Below, one piece after another: positions 30,432 to 32,265 of a stretch of DNA of 32,265 bases. The notes below the pieces were generated by a model that was given only the letters and a program-made list of their open reading frames with translations, was not told the origin of the DNA and did no database searches. Source of the DNA: Myxococcales bacterium (lineage in GTDB: Bacteria; Myxococcota_A; Polyangia; Polyangiales; Polyangiaceae); NCBI GenBank assembly GCA_016212965.1, contig JACRDA010000091.1:1-32265 (forward strand), written 5' to 3'. Each line of letters opens with the position of its first letter. Positions within the stretch are counted from its first letter, which is position 1. The position numbers were made by a program, and so were the translations under genes.

Positions 30432-32265
30432 CTAGAAGCACTCGGGGCCGTGGTTCTTGCCGTGGCAGGTGCCCTGGCAGCCCCAGCTCGGGCCGCAGAC
30501 CCCGCCCGGCGGGATCGTGATGACGCTCCCGCCGCCCTGGCCGGGGATGCCGTTGATGGTGCCGTTCACCGTCTCGGAGCCGTTCATGTGGGTCGCCGTG
30601 TTGGCGCCCGGGTGGCAAGCGGAGCACCCGACCTCGCCGGCGTGCTTGTTGTGCTCGCCCGTGTTCGGGCTCGCCGCGTGGCAGTTGCCGCACACGTTCG
30701 CGGTCGGCCAGTTCCCGCCTGCCCAGTACGGCGTCACGACCGGCAAGCCACCCTGCCCGTTGCCGTGGCAGGCGCGCGTGCAGGTGCCGCGCGCCGTGAC
30801 GGGGGCGCCCTGGGTCGCGTTCACGTTCCAGGTCATGCCGGTCGCGCCGAGCGAGAAGGCGACGTCGCCGTGATGGCCGGTCGTCGCGAGGCTTGCGCTC
30901 GGGATGTACCCCGTCGTGTGCCCGACGTCGTTGGCGGGCGGGACGACGTGGCAGGTGACGCACGCGAAGGCGACGTGGCTCGCGCTCGACGTGAGGTGCG
31001 CCACGTGGCGGCCGACGGCGAGCGTGTTGGTCGCGTTCTCGTTGCGGACGCCGAGCGGCGGGTTGCTCTGGCTCGGCCCCGTGCCGTGGCAGAACGTGCA
31101 GTCCTGCCAGTTCTTGCCGTTGTGGCAGCCCGCGCTCGTGTCGTTGCAGGACACGCCGACCGTGCCGCCGAGGTAGTCGGCGCCGTGGCAAGCGGTGCAG
31201 GCCGTGCCGTGCTCGTCCCGTCGCGCGTTCGTGAGGAAGTAGTTGCTGCCGTGGTGGTTGGCGCTCCCGCCCGGCGTCGTCCACTGCCCGAGGTCGTGGT
31301 AGGAGTTGCTCTCGATCGTGCCGTTGACGTGCAGCGTGGGACTCGTCCAGGTCGCGGTCTGACCCGCGGGGTTGAACGTCGCGATCACGGCCGTGTGACA
31401 GATCTTGCAGTCGGTGTGCGCGACGTGCGAGCCGCCCGGCGGGTTGGTGTGGCAGGTCGTGCCGCACGCGTCGTAGCTCCCGTTGACGACTTCCCAGTCG
31501 GGTGTCCGGCTCACCGCGCCGCCGGCCTTCGGCCCCGCGAGCGTCGTGCCGTGGCAGTACGTGTTGCCGCAGCTCGTCGCGACGGCGTCGTACGCGGGGG
31601 TCGCGCCGCCCGCCGTGGCCGGGTACCCCCAGGCGAGATCCGTGACGTTGTTCGTGTGCATTTGCGACGCGGGTACGGTGTGGCAGTCCGCGCACGCCGG
31701 ATCGCGGTGCCAGCCGCTGCCCGCGCTCACGTGATCCTGGTGCGCGCCCACGGCCTTCTGGGTCGTGAGCGTCTCACCCATCGTGCCCTTCGGCGGCGCC
31801 GGGTCGTTCGTCGGCGTGTCGCCGTGGCAGGTCGTGCACGTGAGTGTCGTGAGGTCGACCGTGCCGTTCACGTGGCTCTGCGCGTTCGCCCAGGTCACCG
31901 AGGGGGGGTTGCCCGGCACGAAGCTCGCGATGGTCGCGCCGTGGCACATCTGGCACTTGTCGCTCGCGATGTGCGTTCCGCCGGGCGGGTTGGTGTGGCA
32001 GGTGGTCCCGCACGCGTCGTAGCTCCCGTTGACGACCTTCCAGTCCGGCGTGCGGCTCACGCTGCCGCCGGCCTTCGGGCCCATCAGGGTCGTGCCGTGG
32101 CAGTAGACGTTGCTGCACCGCGTGGTGCCGAAGTCGAAGCTCGGCGTCGCCGTGTCCGCGTTCGACGGGTAGCCCCAGCTGAGCCCGACGACGCCGTCGG
32201 TGTGGAGCTGCGAGGCCGGTACCGCATGGCAGTCCGCGCAGGCCGGGTCGCGGTGCCAGCCGCTG
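30432..32265 (-). CDS. Multiheme c-type cytochrome (CxxxxCH/CxxCH type), N-terminus beyond window
   Basis: The last 610 residues of a large secreted cytochrome lie in the window, ending at TAG 30432-30434; the frame is still open at 32265. I count 17 haem-motif-like sites. Ten are canonical CxxCH (for example 'CADCH', 'CQMCH', 'CKICH', 'CTFCH', 'CSACH'). Two are CxxxxCH ('CSNVYCH', 'CGNTYCH'). Four are CxxxCH ('CGTTCH' twice, 'CTRACH', 'CQGTCH'). One is Cx6CH ('CNDTSAGCH'). The style, with Gly/Thr/Asn-rich spacers and a CxxxxCH site near CxxCH sites, matches the Geobacter-type CxxxxCH/CxxCH family. Such proteins carry electrons across the periplasm or outer surface. The protein ends 'GKNHGPECF'. 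No porin or partner gene is visible. Confidence 0.93.
   Translation of the reverse strand, partial: SGWHRDPACADCHAVPASQLHTDGVVGLSWGYPSNADTATPSFDFGTTRCSNVYCHGTTLMGPKAGGSVSRTPDWKVVNGSYDACGTTCHTNPPGGTHIASDKCQMCHGATIASFVPGNPPSVTWANAQSHVNGTVDLTTLTCTTCHGDTPTNDPAPPKGTMGETLTTQKAVGAHQDHVSAGSGWHRDPACADCHTVPASQMHTNNVTDLAWGYPATAGGATPAYDAVATSCGNTYCHGTTLAGPKAGGAVSRTPDWEVVNGSYDACGTTCHTNPPGGSHVAHTDCKICHTAVIATFNPAGQTATWTSPTLHVNGTIESNSYHDLGQWTTPGGSANHHGSNYFLTNARRDEHGTACTACHGADYLGGTVGVSCNDTSAGCHNGKNWQDCTFCHGTGPSQSNPPLGVRNENATNTLAVGRHVAHLTSSASHVAFACVTCHVVPPANDVGHTTGYIPSASLATTGHHGDVAFSLGATGMTWNVNATQGAPVTARGTCTRACHGNGQGGLPVVTPYWAGGNWPTANVCGNCHAASPNTGEHNKHAGEVGCSACHPGANTATHMNGSETVNGTINGIPGQGGGSVITIPPGGVCGPSWGCQGTCHGKNHGPECF
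31400..32265 (-). repeat. 546-nt repeated module inside the multiheme cytochrome
   Basis: The segments at about 31400-31719 and 31946-32265 are near copies, offset by exactly 546 nt (182 codons). Both encode, in order, a 'SGWHRDPACADCH' start, 'WGYP', a CxxxxCH site followed by 'GTTL.GPKAGG', 'SRTPDW.VVNGSYDACGTTCHTNPPGG.H', and a further CxxCH. The left copy of the pair is bounded by distinct sequence between units. The right copy runs off the window, so more units may follow. It records a duplication within the gene. Confidence 0.85.

Overview
The window is 32.3 kb of very GC-rich DNA (third codon positions are mostly G or C) with densely packed genes. It is most consistent with a Myxococcota/Deltaproteobacteria-like chromosome. 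The grounds are many short lipoproteins with Ser/Thr/Pro/Ala-rich linkers, a PP2C phosphatase with zinc ribbons, a PAS-GAF histidine kinase, a BamB-like aldehyde:ferredoxin oxidoreductase, a CxxxxCH-type multiheme cytochrome and formylglycine-enzyme-like lipoproteins. The taxonomic call is inference. I saw no rRNA, tRNA or CRISPR array.

Layout. 1-577: the tail of an ISAzo13-like transposase runs into a formylglycine-generating-enzyme-like lipoprotein gene that is cut at its 3' end and frameshifted. 717-2187: a lipoprotein and a probably 5'-truncated secreted-protein remnant. 2257-5761: an orphan PAS-GAF histidine kinase, then a zinc-ribbon membrane protein overlapping a small Pro-rich lipoprotein. 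5835-8287: lipoprotein, trpS and a methyltransferase on the minus strand, with trpS and the methyltransferase overlapping by 4 nt. 8427-10145: a PP2C phosphatase with an acidic repeat spacer and two C-terminal zinc ribbons. 10155-12734: an OPT-family transporter with an extra soluble insertion of about 170 residues. 12890-14420: a lipoprotein and a radical SAM/SPASM enzyme that match the poorly understood 'rSAM/lipoprotein system'. 14440-17140: a large unknown protein, a ribbon-helix-helix protein and a PH-like protein. 17223-19097: a tungsten/molybdopterin AOR-family enzyme.

19171-23944 is a complete cyanophycin cycle in one minus-strand operon: cyanophycinase (cphB), cyanophycin synthetase (cphA) and a plant-type isoaspartyl peptidase. 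Both junctions are 4-nt start/stop overlaps, so synthesis, depolymerisation and cleavage of the released beta-Asp-Arg dipeptide appear co-translated. 24195-25787 is a divergent beta-propeller-like lipoprotein. 25789-27197 is a PAP2/inositol-phosphotransferase-like membrane protein overlapping pgpA by 4 nt, suggesting phospholipid head-group metabolism. 27480-28568 is the C-terminal half of an RND/MMPL exporter that has lost its N-terminal half. 28576-30326 holds a membrane PH-like protein and a HEAT-like lipoprotein. From 30432 to the right edge is a large multiheme c-type cytochrome with many non-canonical haem motifs and a 546-nt internal repeat; its N-terminus lies outside the window.

The most notable items are the rSAM/lipoprotein pair, the fully coupled cyanophycin operon, the multiheme cytochrome with CxxxCH, CxxxxCH and Cx6CH motifs, the AOR with an altered Cys spacing, and the decayed genes at 1-577 and 27480-28568.
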